Below are positions 1 through 13,900 of a DNA stretch of 64,000 nucleotides, piece by piece. A program made the position numbers and the translations under genes. The stretch comes from Bugula neritina (Eukaryota > Bryozoa > Gymnolaemata > Cheilostomatida > Bugulidae). The first letter of the stretch is position 1. Every line of letters begins with the position of its first letter. Under the pieces are notes generated by a model, which searched no databases, was not told the DNA's origin, and was given only the letters and a program-made list of their open reading frames with translations. The DNA is taken from positions 21,780,819-21,844,818 of the forward strand of contig OZ037768.1 in assembly GCA_964035545.1 (NCBI GenBank), given 5' to 3'.

Positions 1-31
1 ATTTGCTGAATGACACCCGAAGTGACCAGCT

Positions 32-170
32 TAGGAACTACAATATAGATGTGACCAACTTAGGAACTACAATGTAGATGTGACCAACTTAGGAACTACA
101 ATGTAGATGTGACCAACTTAGGAACTACAATGTAGATGTGATCAACTTAGGAACTACAATGTAAATGCAA
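32..170. repeat. 29-bp tandem repeat
   Basis: About five near-identical copies of a 29-bp unit built around GACCAACTTAGGAACTACAA lie head to tail. If the ANO8-like gene continues to the left, this lies in one of its introns. Confidence 0.9.
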
Positions 171-440
171 CTTACAATTGATTAAACTTATTAAATCTTT
201 GCAAACTATGAAATGTTTAAGTGAAGTAAGTAAATAGGCTGAAAGAAATTTTGCCCAAAAATATCCATCCCAGCATATTATAATGTCTTAAGCTAAAACA
301 AAAACTGGGTTTTGCCAGAAAAACCAAGTAAATATTTCTTCTTTAAAAAGGTAGAATATGTTACAATTATTTTAACTTAGCAAATCGATTAATCATGTTA
401 TAAACATAAGCTGGAGTCTATTTATAGAGTGATGACTCAC

Positions 441-1486
441 TGATGGGTTGTCCCTCCAACATCACATGACTTAGCACCTTCTCAGTGTCTCCCAGTCTAA
501 TATTGTTCAACAAATGGAGCAATATGTGCTGTCTCTCCTCACTGGTGAAGAACAACGCCGTATCTTCTACATCCTGGTACATTCCGGCATCTTCCAGGAA
601 GAAGTCCTTCAACTGTCCTCCATATTTCTGCTTCAACTGCTTTTTAAGTGACAGCTCTTCCGCACCCTTCATTAGGCTGAAATGAGAGTGGACCATGTTG
701 ACCAGGTGGTGTAAACCAATCACAAATAGCAAGGCATGTTTGAACCAACAAAATAAATTTTCAAGTCAACAAAACAGATGAAAGTTGCTGTAAAATTAAA
801 AGAAATTGAAGTAGTAGTAGTCCAGTGTTGAAGTGCTGAGCTAGATGGTGATACAAACTCCAGCAGGGCCATTGGTGATGCTGGAAAGTGTATTTAGTTA
901 TAATTGCTTCCGTTCCTTAGCTAGAAACCCTCAAGCCATGTTGTAGTATAACAAGAATCACAGTCTATAGCAAGACTGAGACCATAATGGGTTTTCTCGG
1001 AGATTAATTATAACTCTAACAAGTGTTAGTTTGTTTAAAAGAAACTGAAGAGTCCGTGCTGAAGTTTTCTAAACTAAATTAATACTTTATTGGCTTATTA
1101 AAAAATCATTATGTTGCCAAACAAAGAAGATCTTAGAGAAAAAGGTTACCACATATTTTACAGCAAGGAACATTCCAAAATGAAATACATTGCTGTCTAA
1201 ACACGGTTAACTCACCCATGAAAAGAAGCAGAACAAAGCAAATTAGTGAGCCCAGTAGATTCATGTTTGCATATTTGTATTGTAATACTGGATTCTAACG
1301 ATGAGATGGTATAGTTCAGCCATTTGATGATGTATGGCGGTGCATCCTTTGGAAACTGTATGACGACATCACACGAACTCGGTATGCAGGATGAGTTGCA
1401 CACATCATGTGACCAGCTACTGAAACTTTTTAACTTACTAGTCACATTACTTATTCTCTTTCTCAATCCATCAGTCCCTCCATCAC
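441..1486 (-). CDS. ANO8: Anoctamin-8-like protein, N-terminal region (partial, two exons)
   Basis: Two exons read on the minus strand: 1486-1216, then 676-441. Both are bounded by AG/GT signals and join in phase to read ...SASFHG-LMKGAEE.... The first carries CDVVIQFPKD and the second GAEELSLKKQLKQKYGG, EDTALFFTSEERQ and LEGQPI. In this order they match the cytoplasmic N-terminal domain of animal anoctamin-8 (TMEM16H), which in the family precedes the ten-helix scramblase/channel domain. ANO8 is known as a membrane protein that tethers ER to plasma membrane. No membrane segment is present here; those exons must lie beyond the left edge. The exon at 1486 starts at an acceptor, so the initiation codon lies in an unidentified exon further upstream (1.5-5 kb). 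The gene is divergent to GGA. ANO10 is the main alternative, but its N-terminus fits less well. Confidence 0.8.
812..930 (+). repeat. Degenerate tRNA-derived SINE copy
   Basis: The stretch carrying GGCCATTGGTGATGCTGG and TTATAATTGCTTCC aligns with the central body of the SINE seen at 14.1, 24.6, 26.9 and 62.6 kb. The tRNA-like head is barely recognisable. It lies in the ANO8-like intron. Confidence 0.5.
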
Positions 1487-4400
1487 CTGACACATGAAAG
1501 ATACACAGATATTGGGCAAAACATGAACACTCCACCAATGGTAAGAGCTTTCATAAAAATAGTGAGACACTAGAAGTTTCCTAATTTTACTATTATTATA
1601 GCAAAATACAGTAGAGTAACTTATTAAATTCATACTTGTGGTAATCAATAGAAAAATCTAATGGCATGCTTTTCTAATTTTTAAGATAAAGTACTTAAGG
1701 GAGTTTATAATATTTCATAGAAAACTGAAATACTCGGCCTACCTTTTTGTAAGAAAATTTGCTAATCTGTATGTAAATAGACTTATTTTTACCTGTGAGT
1801 TGATAGATTTACCTACTGTGAATCAGTAAACTTATTTACCTGAAAGTTGGTCTGACCTGGAGACAGGTTCATTAGCAGTCATAGCAATCAGATTGGTAAT
1901 TCATTCCTTAAAATAAAACCTTAGCCATTCTCACTAAAACAAAATGCTTAATTATAAAATACGTCACCAACTCTAAAAGTTGTAGCAAAACTCTTAGAAT
2001 AGGTAGCACCTAAACTCAGAAAGTTGTCAGGTTTTCCAGCTTTAAAAGTTTTATTGCGTGTTTTTAACGTAATGGTGGTTTTGTAAATAGCCGTTACACT
2101 AAGGTTGCAAATACTTAATCCTCATTATATGCAACTGCATTGAACAGAGTAATTATTGGACTTTCTGATTTATATTTAGGAAATGAGCTTTTTTACACAT
2201 GCCCTACTACTTGCTAGCATCTAACCACTCGCTATGAAAGAGGAAGATTTGAATCTTTTACTTCCCTACAAGTACATGCATGCTGATGCTGTGGAAAATG
2301 AAATAAATTGCATGTTTACATGTGCCTCGTGCATTTTAGGTCAGCCCTGATCTGAAAGTGAATGAGCCCAGCATAGTAATTGTAAATGTAACAGTAATGG
2401 TTATGTGGTCAATAGCTTACAATAACTCGAAGATAGTTGTCAAAAGCGACACAGTATCACTATCAGTATGAGTAGGGACTAATTTTCGAGTTAAACCTAC
2501 CTCTACAGCCTTTAGCTTTCAGTTTTAGTCAATTTAATATATTTTTTTATTTAATCATTAGAGTAGAAGTAGATAATTATCATTATAATAAAATATTGAA
2601 GCCATTACAGTTACTATTAGTATTAACTATTATTCAATATGAATATACAAATATGAAATAAACATAAACTGAAACTCAAGTTTAAAGGCAAATGTTAAAG
2701 AGTTGATATACTTTTACTTTGACTCTTACAGTTACAGTTAGTGTTACAGTTACTCTTAGTCTTTGAGTTTCAGAATTCAGTGTGCAATAAACTTGAAGTT
2801 GAAGTGGAGAGATCAACTTATCAACTTCAAGATGAAGATGTTAAATCGCTGCAAGATGGGTAACATTAACTTTAAGTTTAACTGATTAATGAGAACTACT
2901 ACTAGAACTAGAAGAGAATGCGTTACAGTCACAGTTTGAGTAGCAACTATTGTCTCGTTTCATACCCAAGTATGAATTTCAATTTTGCTGTAAATTATTT
3001 AAAGTTAATCTAAAAACACAGTAAAGCTTGCTCACTGACTCACCAAGTAAAATTAAGCATGTATTTTCAATAGCAAAATAATTATTTTAGCGTGAGTAAC
3101 TGAACTTATCGAAGGGTGGTGTATGCTGTTTTCTGTGTAGTGGCGATTGAGGTTACGATGAATGCTATCAAGACTTATTTTTCGAATAGAGAAACCTGTT
3201 TAAGGCGTAAACGTTACAACTAAACCTAGCGAATAATGTTTTTTCTGCAACTCCGAATCACAGTCTTAGCGGAAACAGGAGTTTCATTTTGGTAAAAATC
3301 TGGTTTTTTCCAAGTTCTCTAACTTTTTCACTACTTGACAATTTTAAAATTAAAAACTCTCCCATAGTCCAGTTTTTTCGGTTTAGTTTTGCGAAACTAA
3401 GTTGCATAGCACGATGATAGTGATAATCATTATTATAAGAAGCATCTCCAATGTAAAATAAGAGCTCATTCAATATCATTTAGGCCTAATGATTTATGGT
3501 TTTGATTAAACTTTAATAGTTTAAACTTTAAAGATTATCATATTCATTATCATTATGATTAGTCATTATGATTTTAATTCTCACTATACGTGATTATCAT
3601 ACTCATAATGATTATCTGATAATGATTATTATTAATATTTATGTTATTATTAATTATTGTTATTTAAATTAATCAATTATGAAATTGAATTCTCATGATT
3701 GATGATATTGATTATCATTATGATTATGATTATAAAATTAAAAAGAAATGTGCCTTAAAACTAAGAATAAGTTAATGAGCCCAACCCTCACTCTGTCGTT
3801 ACTCTGAATCTCTCTAGGCTTAAACTGTAAACAACTGTTGAACAACTACAACCTACAGGCTACAAGTACAAGTACATGTTTTGCTAAAAAGTAAAACGAA
3901 GAACTCAGAGCTAGGCTGGGTATCAGTATGAGTATGAGAATGAATCTGGGAACTGTGAGTGTGGCTCTGACTGTCGTTGCCAGTGGTCAAAATTTACTGT
4001 TTGAGTGAGTGTCAATGTAAAAGACTTCCAACGAGTGGCCATGGTCACCTGGTGTGAGTATTGTGTGGTGAGCTGATGGTGATTTGGATTGCTTATATTT
4101 TTAGGATTGATATACTACAACTAAAAATTAAATGTAATATTTTATTATAATTTAGGTGTTCCAATTTAAAACTTAGTCTTAAGAGCTAAGGAGCAGAGCT
4201 TACTAGCCCTTACCCCACTGCTCCACCTTTAATTTTTCATTTCAAGATTGAACTTTTAAATTGCTTATATAGTAGGTATAAATTAATAAATAATAGCTAT
4301 TATGTTATATTATATACACACATACTAGGCTCAAACAGGCTCATGTCAATTGATAGCTATTGCTAGTTACTCAAGCGTTGCTTTTAGTATCAAATCATCA

Positions 4401-4997
4401 AGCGATATAAATTAATTCCATATGACTTGCCCACAGCTGCTGCATGGCTTAATTAATTTCATTTCAAAAAACATTGAGTAGCGAATTTAACAACTTTAAA
4501 GCATACTTGAGCTTGCCTTTCAGCTGTTAATGGGTTGCCAACTAATTAAATGGCAAACCTAGCCCTGGCAGATGCAAATAATTTTATTCATCATATGAAG
4601 TTTTTACTATCAGTTATTTCGTAAATAAGGATGTAGTTTCACATTTTGTTGGGTGAATTCTGTAAATCAATTTTGATCTACTTTGTTTAAAAAAGTATTT
4701 CTAGCCAGCCAAGTTCATATAATAAGTATATTTATATTTTTTGTTTTAATAATACTGCAGTTTCAAACTAAATGAGTCTAAATTTTGTGGCAGATTTTAT
4801 CTAATTTTGATAAAACTTATGTTCCAACTGCTCTCCATTACTATTTCTATTATTTTGCTAGACACACTAAAACCACTTTACAGAAAATAAGAATTATTTT
4901 CTTTTATCGCAGAGTTAGTTATCGTCACCTCTGGTGTGCGGAAGCTGGGAGAACTTCTACTCTATCAGTGAATAAATACTTATATTTCGCTATCACT
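1487..4997. other. Intergenic region between divergent ANO8-like and GGA genes
   Basis: AT-rich DNA with many short direct repeats of ATTATCATTATGATTA type around 3.5-3.75 kb. No exon with convincing splice signals or family similarity was found. It must hold the ANO8-like first exon and probably the promoters of both genes, but I cannot point to either. Confidence 0.5.
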
Positions 4998-7900
4998 ATG
5001 AGCAATCCTGAATCCCTGGACCTACTTCTGTGTCAGTATATTATTTACCTGGAAATATGTTGTACTGGGTTTGGTAATCAGTTTAGATAAAGATGCTGTT
5101 AGCAAGTAAATTACACCTATGTAAGCATATCTGTTGTGTAGTATATGTCAAAACATGCATATATGTTTATATTGAAAAACACTATATATAAAGTTAGTTA
5201 TTTTATTTATTGTAGTGAAAACATGTTTATTATTCTAATAACAATCATCAATATAATTTTGTAAAAGTCTGTCTCAAAAGAACTATGCTTGGGTAGTTTT
5301 CGGTTTGAACCCTTGTAACACCTAGTAGGTGAATCTATCCAATACATTACATAATCAGTCACAGAATAATATAAACAGGTAGTGAATTTACTAGAAGTTT
5401 CTCTCATGATATGCTCTGATTTCTCTGGCAAATGGATAAGTTCTAATTTTAATTATAGTTAATTAAATTCTATAACCTACATTATAAGTAAGACGTACCA
5501 TACTAACACAGTTTAGATATTAATTTATTGTTTACAAAATATGCTTATCTATGTTGTGTTGCAGCTGAATGTACAAAGTCGACTGATAGTGCCTTAGATG
5601 CTGCCTCCGTGGAAAGATTCTGTACAGCAATTAATAATGACTTAGATGGGCCGGTAACGGCAGCACGGTTACTTGGTCATAAAATACAATCACCTCAGCA
5701 GCAAGAGTCACTCAACGCACTTTGTGTATGTCTAACTATACCATACTACAGTGTCTTCAGTCTAACTATACTGTACTAAATTGTTATTCAGTCTAACTCT
5801 ACCATACTACATTGTTAGTCAGTCTAACTATACTGTACTACAGTGTTATTCAGTCTAACTAGACTGTACTACAGTGTTATTCTGTCTAACTATACTATAC
5901 TAAATTGTTATTCAGTCTAACTATACTGTACTACATTGTTGTTTAATGTCCATTTAGCTTGTGTATAGCTAAGTATATTCTACTACATTGTTCTTTAATG
6001 TCCATTTAGCTTGTAAGAGGGTTATAATGTGTATTTCTCACAGCTTCTATTGTTTTGACTGTACAAAATGATAAAAATTATTTCACTTAATGCTCAATAG
6101 ATTTTTATTTTTGATCTAGTCATGGTTTTGTACAGTATGTTGCATTTCACTCAATCTCAAGCTACTTCTCTTGTATACTTTTTGTAGTGTGAACTTGAAG
6201 TTTAATTCTGTTATCAACAGTTTTTTTTAAAATTATCATGTTTGCAATTTTGTTGCTGAGTTTTAGTACATAAATTTAATCTCTGAATTAAGGTAGGCTT
6301 TTTGCTGAATTGAAGATATTTGTTTCTTTTTTGCAAGTATGTAATGTTTAACACCAATTCTACTGTGAAGCTGGTGTGTATGTTTACATGTTTGTATTAA
6401 TAACTATTCTTTGAAGGTAACTGATGAATGTGTGAAGAAGTGTGGGGGGCGTTTCCAGTCTGAAATTGGAAAGTTTAGGTTTCTTAATGAAATGATAAAA
6501 ATGATATCCCCCAAGGTATGCTCCTTTTTGTTAGTCAATACTTTAGAGTCGTTTTGAATGTGTAGCTTGTAGTATTTGCCATTGTCAGTACTTTAAAACT
6601 TCCCTGTCATCATACCCTTTATTTGTATTTTGCTAGATTTAAAATTAAATTAAAATTTAACTACCATCTGCTTGTAATAAATGGCTAATGTGCATAGGGT
6701 TATTATATTTGCTATCTTGTCAGTTTGTATGCATTGAATTTGGAAAGAAGTTGAGACTTTGCCTGTTGGAGTAGGTGTTCTGTTTGTCTGTTTTCTTGGA
6801 TAGAATTACTGAAAGCTAGTCTTTGGCGTAATGTGCCCCATCATCACCTCTTTGGCTTTTCTTTTTATTTGCCAAATATTTTGATGAAATAAACCAAACA
6901 GGGAACTGTAAAAGAATTATTTTTCCATTTTCTTTGTTTATTTGCTGTTGATTAATGATGTACTGAGTTTTACTCAACATATTTTTGCAGTATTTTGGGG
7001 ACAAAACTTCAGCAAAAGTAAAAGATAAATGCATAGAGCTGTTATATAAATGGTCTCTTGACTTGAGACATGAACCAAAGATTCTAGATGCTTATGAAAT
7101 GCTGAAAAGACAGGGTGAGTTTGAGTACTATTTTCAGTCAGTCTCAGTACTACTCACAGTCAGTCTTAGTACTGCTCACAGTCAGTCTCAGTACTAATTT
7201 CACTCAGTCTCAGTACTACTCACAGTCACTTCTTAGTACTACTTTCAATTAGTCTCAGTACTACTTGCAGTAATTTTCTGTTCTACTTTTAGTCAGTCTT
7301 AGTTCAAAACTAACAGGTATTTAAGGCATTCGCTTGCCTTGTTTTTAAGAATTCAGGTGTAATAAATTCACAAACACAGCTTTTTGAGGAAAGGAAATAT
7401 CAATTTGTTGCATTGTCGGTTCTTGGAGCTCTAAATGTTTGTTCAATGATGGGATAGAAACTTGATGCTGCTCTGTTTATGACTCAGGGATTTCTGTACC
7501 AACCAACTATAAGCGGTTTGTTCTATGGATGGGTGTCTTGCAGGTATTATTGATGAGGATCCAATACTGGGCGGTGCTAGTGCGACTAACGGCGACGTTG
7601 CAATGGAGGCATATCCTGCTGCTAACGAAATGGGCGGGGCAACTAGCGAACAAACTGACCAATCAATTTTTGATGATGAAGATAAATCAAAGGTAAACTC
7701 ACTGTCTAAGGAGTGATTTTATAAAAATTGTCAACATTTAAGGAAATCTACCAAGTATTTTTTCTATTGCAGTTTCATGAAATTAAGAAAAGTTAATCTA
7801 TAGCTCTACATCTGTGTTTATATCTCTGTTACTAAAATTATTGTAAATGTTGAATTCATCTCTGAATCCACACTGTACTACTCTTACATCTAGTTGTTAG

Positions 7901-10900
7901 CCAAACTACTCAGAAGTAAACACCCTGATGACCTTCAAGCAGCAAATACATTAATAAAAAATATGGTGAAGCAAGACGAAGAGAAACAAGAAAAAATATC
8001 ACAGAGGTATGTGATTTTACTCGCTACATTTGTGTGTTTAGTTAGGGGTTTCAGTGAGGTGTAGTTAATAGTGTCTTGCCTGCTCCTATGCAAAGCATAA
8101 GTTAACTTTTAAAAATTCTGCTCCTGGAAGAATGATATAATTTTTTGAACTAAAGTAATAAAGGTGTCGTGGGCCGTATGTAAATGTTGGCACATTAAGT
8201 TTGCTAATAAGAAAGCCTACTCTGTCATTTTTCTTTTTTAATAAACTGAAATGCATTTAGGTCTGCTAAATTATTCTTTCAAGTTGTTTTACAGAAGATT
8301 ATTCTGTCAACTTTATGCAGGTACAATCTGTTAGAAACGGTGCGTAATAACGTGAAGTTACTCAGTGAGATGTTGGACTGCTACCAGATGGCTGGCGGGT
8401 CGTCCAACTCAGATAAAGATATTATCAAGGAGCTGTATAAAAATATAGACAAGGAGAGACCTAAACTCTTTAGGCTGGCCAGTGAGACGGAGGATAAAGA
8501 TTCTGATGGCATGAGTGAGCATCACACAGCGTATAATGTTATATAATATTGTGTTATATAATATTGTGTTATATAGTAATGTGTTATATAGTATAGTATA
8601 GTGTTATGTAATATTGTGTTATATAATATTGTGTTATATAATATAATGTTATATAATATAACATTATATTATATAATTTTATATAATATATAATGTTATA
8701 TAGTATTGTATTTTGTTTTATTGGATCATAAATTTTTTATTATTAGTTATGTTAAGATTTTCTAAGAGAAAATAAGAAAACTAGTGTAAAGAGTTTCTTG
8801 TAACCAATAAGCTGGAGGGTTGGCTGGGAAAAGAGAGGTTATCTTTGTGTATGAACTATTCTCCATATCTAGTTTTTAGTCATCAGTTTTATTGAAAAAT
8901 TCTAAATTTTGCTTCAATTGGGTTGATTTTCTTCCTTCTTTAACGCTGGTTTGGTGGGGCACTGAATGAGGGTTTCCTCCACACTGCAGGAGATGTAGCC
9001 TAGTTCTCTGATATACCTAGTGGCTACTTACTACTGATACTGTATCTCAATATATTGGTGATTCTTCTTTCAATGATTCCTGAAAACTTGTACTGTAAAT
9101 GTAATCAGTCTCACAGTGGTTTTAGTAAGTTTTTCCCATTATTCAATGTGAACTAGATTACTGAATACACCCTGTATATTATACTAATATACAGGGTGTA
9201 TTTACTATGTTTAATGGGCCATGTTAGACTAGTCTATCCATTCGAGGTTTGGTTAAATGACAGTCTACAATCCTATGTCTGGGGAACATCTTTCTAGTGT
9301 AGTTTATTGATGACAGTGTGGGTTGGGTATAATATGCAATCCTATAGTTTATAGTAATTAATGTATGTAGCGTATAATATAGTAGTAATATATAGTATAT
9401 GCAGTACTATATATTATAGTGTAGTTGGTAATATATATTAGCATATAGTAATATATAGTAGCATATAGTAGTATATAGTAATGTATAGTAATATATATTA
9501 GCATATAGTAACATATAGTAGCGTATAGTAATATATATTACTTTATAGTAGTATATAGTACCAGATACTAATATATATAGTAATATATAGTAAATGTGAA
9601 TTCGCAGGTCAAATACTTCAAGTAAATGATGACGTGGTGACGGTATCTCAGAGGTATAAACAAGTCATAGACGGTAGTAAGTATAGCCTCTGGTCCTGAT
9701 CAACTTTGCCCAACACTACACACTATTATATATAATAATGTTGTGATATGCTGGATGTGCTGAGGCTATTATTGATTTCAGTTACTGTATTTTTTATTGT
9801 TGGTATAGAAGTAGAATAAACCTTCAAAATTACTCAAAGTTTTGAAGAAGAAAAATTAACATTTTGTATCTTTTAAAGGTTCTAAGAATAGCTGCTTGTA
9901 TTACATTCTTGGTGCAAAGGACTAGATTGATAAACCAGTTGACATGTATTCTACAGCTTTTAGTTGTATTCCAGTTAATTAATAGCATGTGAACACTTGC
10001 CTTCAATTTAATGTACACCTCTTGGCATTGAAAGTATTACATTGTAAGTTATCTTATTGAAGTAAGGCATGACTACTTTTACTTTAACTAATTCAGTAAA
10101 TATATTGAACATGTTTGTTAGTAAATGAAAGTTTAATTAGACTACACTTTTGTAAACTCTCTTCTTGGGTTCCTAATTTCTACTAAGCTAACGCATGTCT
10201 TCCAGTGCTGGAGTTATTACATACTTTAGTTTTTATGTTATCTGAATTCAGGTGAAGAAAAGACCAGCGAGAAGAAACCAGAAGCAAATGCCTTGTCAGA
10301 AGATCTGGCTGGACTTGGTAAGTCGTAGTATATACGGATAGTACTAGTAGTACTATTAGTACTAGTCCTATTAGTACTAGTACTAATAGTATAGTTACTG
10401 TGTAGTATATACTAATAGTATAGTTACTGTGTAGTATATACTAATAGTATAGTTACTGTGTAGTATATACTAATAGTATAGTTACTGTGTAGTATATACT
10501 AATAATATAGTTACTGTGTAGTATATACTAATAGTATAGTTACTGTGTAGTATATACTAATAATATAGTTACTGTGTAGTATATACTAATAGTATAGTTA
10601 CTGTGTAGTATATACTAGTAGTATAGTTACTGTGTAGTATATACTATACTTGAAGTAGAAATTACTGGCAAAACTGATGTTTAAAGAAATTCAAATGGTT
10701 TCTTTAGATGTCTCAACTTGTATAACCATCTAAGAGGCCATATGGAACATGGTATCATTCTATCCCTATACGCTGTTATTGTTTTATTCATAGACTTGGG
10801 TCCAACATCAACAAACTCATCAGAGGTTTTCTCAGCATTTGAGGGAGCCCCTGCACCAACTACACAAGCATCCGATATCTTAGCCTTATTTTCCGCACCA

Positions 10901-13900
10901 GCAGTAGCAGCTCCCTTGTCTGTAAGTCTGCTCTCTGTACAACATTATTATGACGTGCCAACTTGGGGTGTGGCTGAATTATAAACTCAAAACTGCACCA
11001 AATGGGGGAAGGAAATCAACCTGGTTAGTGCAGGTTTAAAAATGCTTAATTTAGCGAATCGAGTTCAGCCTTTTTTGAAAATAGTGTTTGCACAGTGACC
11101 TAGCATCTTTGATGTTCCTCATAACCTGCGTAACTGTTTCGTTAATTCTAATGTTGGCTTTTGTACAATTTATGAAAATAAAATGGGATTTTGTCTGATA
11201 ACATTTAAATTCTTACATGAACAGTCATTTTTCAATAAGCTGTAATTTCAAATCACTCTTTGCACATCATTGTTTATGTTGCCATAGTTACCGTTTATGT
11301 TTCCATGGCTGCAACATGCTATTGGATGGCACTACTATTTACGTTGTCATGGTTACAGCAACCTACCCAATTTCCTCCCTCGACTTTGCTCAATCCTGCA
11401 CCCACTTTTTCACCATTCAACACGGCATCTCCAGTTCAAGCAAACCTGTCACATGCCAAACCAGCAGCTCCAGTCGCTCCAGTAGCACCCACAGCACCGG
11501 CCGTGACGTCGAATTTAGATGATATCTTCTCCTTCAACTCACCTGTAACTTCCAACACTTCTACAACGGTTTGTGCTTCTCTATACATACATACATACAT
11601 ACTTACATGCATACATACATACATACGTACGTACATACATACATACATACATACATATGTACATACGTACACACGTACATACATATATACATACGTACAC
11701 ACGTACATACATATATACATACGTACACACGTACATACATACATACATACATACATATGCTATAGCGTATACTATAGCAGATACTATAGCAGTTATCTAC
11801 ACCTGAATTGTTGTGTCTTCCACTTTATTTTGATTGATTAAAAGACAAGAAATGCAGTAAACAATGCTGTATTAATCAAACAGGTTCATTTAGAAAGGAA
11901 ACATTTCACTCAAATACTGACGTGCAGATGGGGGCGTGTAGAATAACTTCCGTTAGCATATATAGCTCGGCTCATTCTATTCAGTAAAATATTTTCACTG
12001 TTTTCAATGTCGTGCAGTTTCCTTGTGGAGATTCTGCTGGTACCGTGTGTTTTATGATTTACAGAGTGATAGCAGCGTATTTTGTGTGAATTTCAGTATA
12101 CATGTGTGTTACTCTACAATATAAATGTTTCTATGAAGTATGAGTTTGCTATAATTAATGTGTGTGGAGTGTTGGTATAATGAGTGTGTGTAGAATCAAT
12201 GTTCTGGTGAATTGTGTGATATATGCTCTTTATATAACATTCAGTATGTTAGAATGTATGTTATACTGTAGTTATATATTTTAACTACAGTATACAGTAT
12301 AATATATACATACGTGTGTGTGCAGGCCAGTGTGGATGTATATATATGTACATTTATATGTACATATATATATATGCTATAGTTATACTCTATATGTCAT
12401 GTATATTTTTTACTATGTGTATAGTTATATATAGTTATACGGTATTCTTGTTTAGCTGTGACGTTGTGTTTTCAGCCAGCAGAGCCAAGTAAAACCCTTT
12501 CTGCACAGCATACAGAGCAGAACGCTGACGACATCGGACTGCTGTCTCTCGACAGCTCCGTGACGCCGGGACTCGCTGCTCCGCTACTTCCTGTCAACGA
12601 CTCGCCATCCCGTGAGCTCTATAGTCACTGTCTCACTAGTACTCTATACTCACTCTCACACTAGTACTCTATACTCACTCCCTCACTAGTACTCTATAGT
12701 CACTGTCTCATTAGTACTCTATACTCACTCTCTCACTGGTACTCTATACTCACTCTCTCACCAGTACTCTATAGTCACTGTCTCAATAGTACTCTATACT
12801 CAACCTCCCACTATTACTCCAGTAATAGTACATCACATCACGTGCTACTTTGTTATTCACTTCTAATTCTGATATAATCATCATAATACTCGCTTTGGCT
12901 TTTTCCAAAACTGTCAAGTTGCACATATTTCAATTCACTTAAATTCCATGTGCTGTATTCTACTGTGCTATATTATAGTGGTATACATATAATATAGTGA
13001 ATATTATACAATATTATAGTTTAATATCCTTTAATGTTATACAATATAATATAATACATTGTGGTATAATGTATTATACTAATAATGCATGTGTTATGTT
13101 ATTATATACAAGAAAAGGTTTTTGCCAAACTTGAGTTTGTCTTTGAAATTTTAAGTTGTCTTTTCTCAATTATTTTATTTGATTATTAACACTAAAACAC
13201 TAGAAATTCTTGATATTAAAAAGAAAGTAGGCTTTTATAATTTCACCATCCCCAGAGCTTTATTTGTGACTTTTACTCATAATATTGTATGTAGTTTAGA
13301 CATGATATCTGCTATGCAACATTTGAAAGTGTGATGCGTTAGTTTCACGCTAGGATGATTTTGTTTGGGCAGTATTTGACCTGGAAGGGAAGACAGAGGA
13401 AAATCTGTTTGACGGCAGCAACAATAAAAAGTCAGCGCTCGAAGATCTCGACTTTCTCGGGCAGGATTTGCTTCAGAAGACTAAACCAGCCCAACAAGCT
13501 GTAGCGACACCCATGTATGTATGCTGTATGCTGTATGTATGGTACGATACATGTATGTATTCCATATGCTGTATGTATGATACGATACATGTATGCTGTA
13601 TGCTGTATGTATGATACGATACATGTATGCTGTATGCTGTATGTATGATACGATACATGTATGCTGTATGCTGTATGTATGATACTATACAGTAGAATAC
13701 GCTGCTGGTAATGTGTTTACTTTGTGTGCTGCACAAGCTTTAATGAAACGGTAAACGGTTGACCCTCCCCTTCCTTTGTGTTGATGTCCGTATTGGTAGT
13801 GGGAATTGTGCTAATAGCAATAGCAATATTATTAGTGGTGGTAGTAGGGATTGTAATATTAGTAATAGCGGTAGTAGTAATGGCTGTAGTAGTAATGAAT

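Noticed and set aside
4785-5090. 101-codon ORF around the GGA start
   Set aside because: A different frame from the GGA first exon, of AT-rich composition; the ATG at 4998 is explained by GGA.
11436-11841. Several long open frames on both strands rich in IHTY or MYVC repeats
   Set aside because: They are translations of the ACAT microsatellite in GGA intron 11.
13473-13736. Minus-strand 87-codon ORF with YRIIHTAYSI repeats
   Set aside because: Shadow of the 34-bp repeat and of GGA exon 13.
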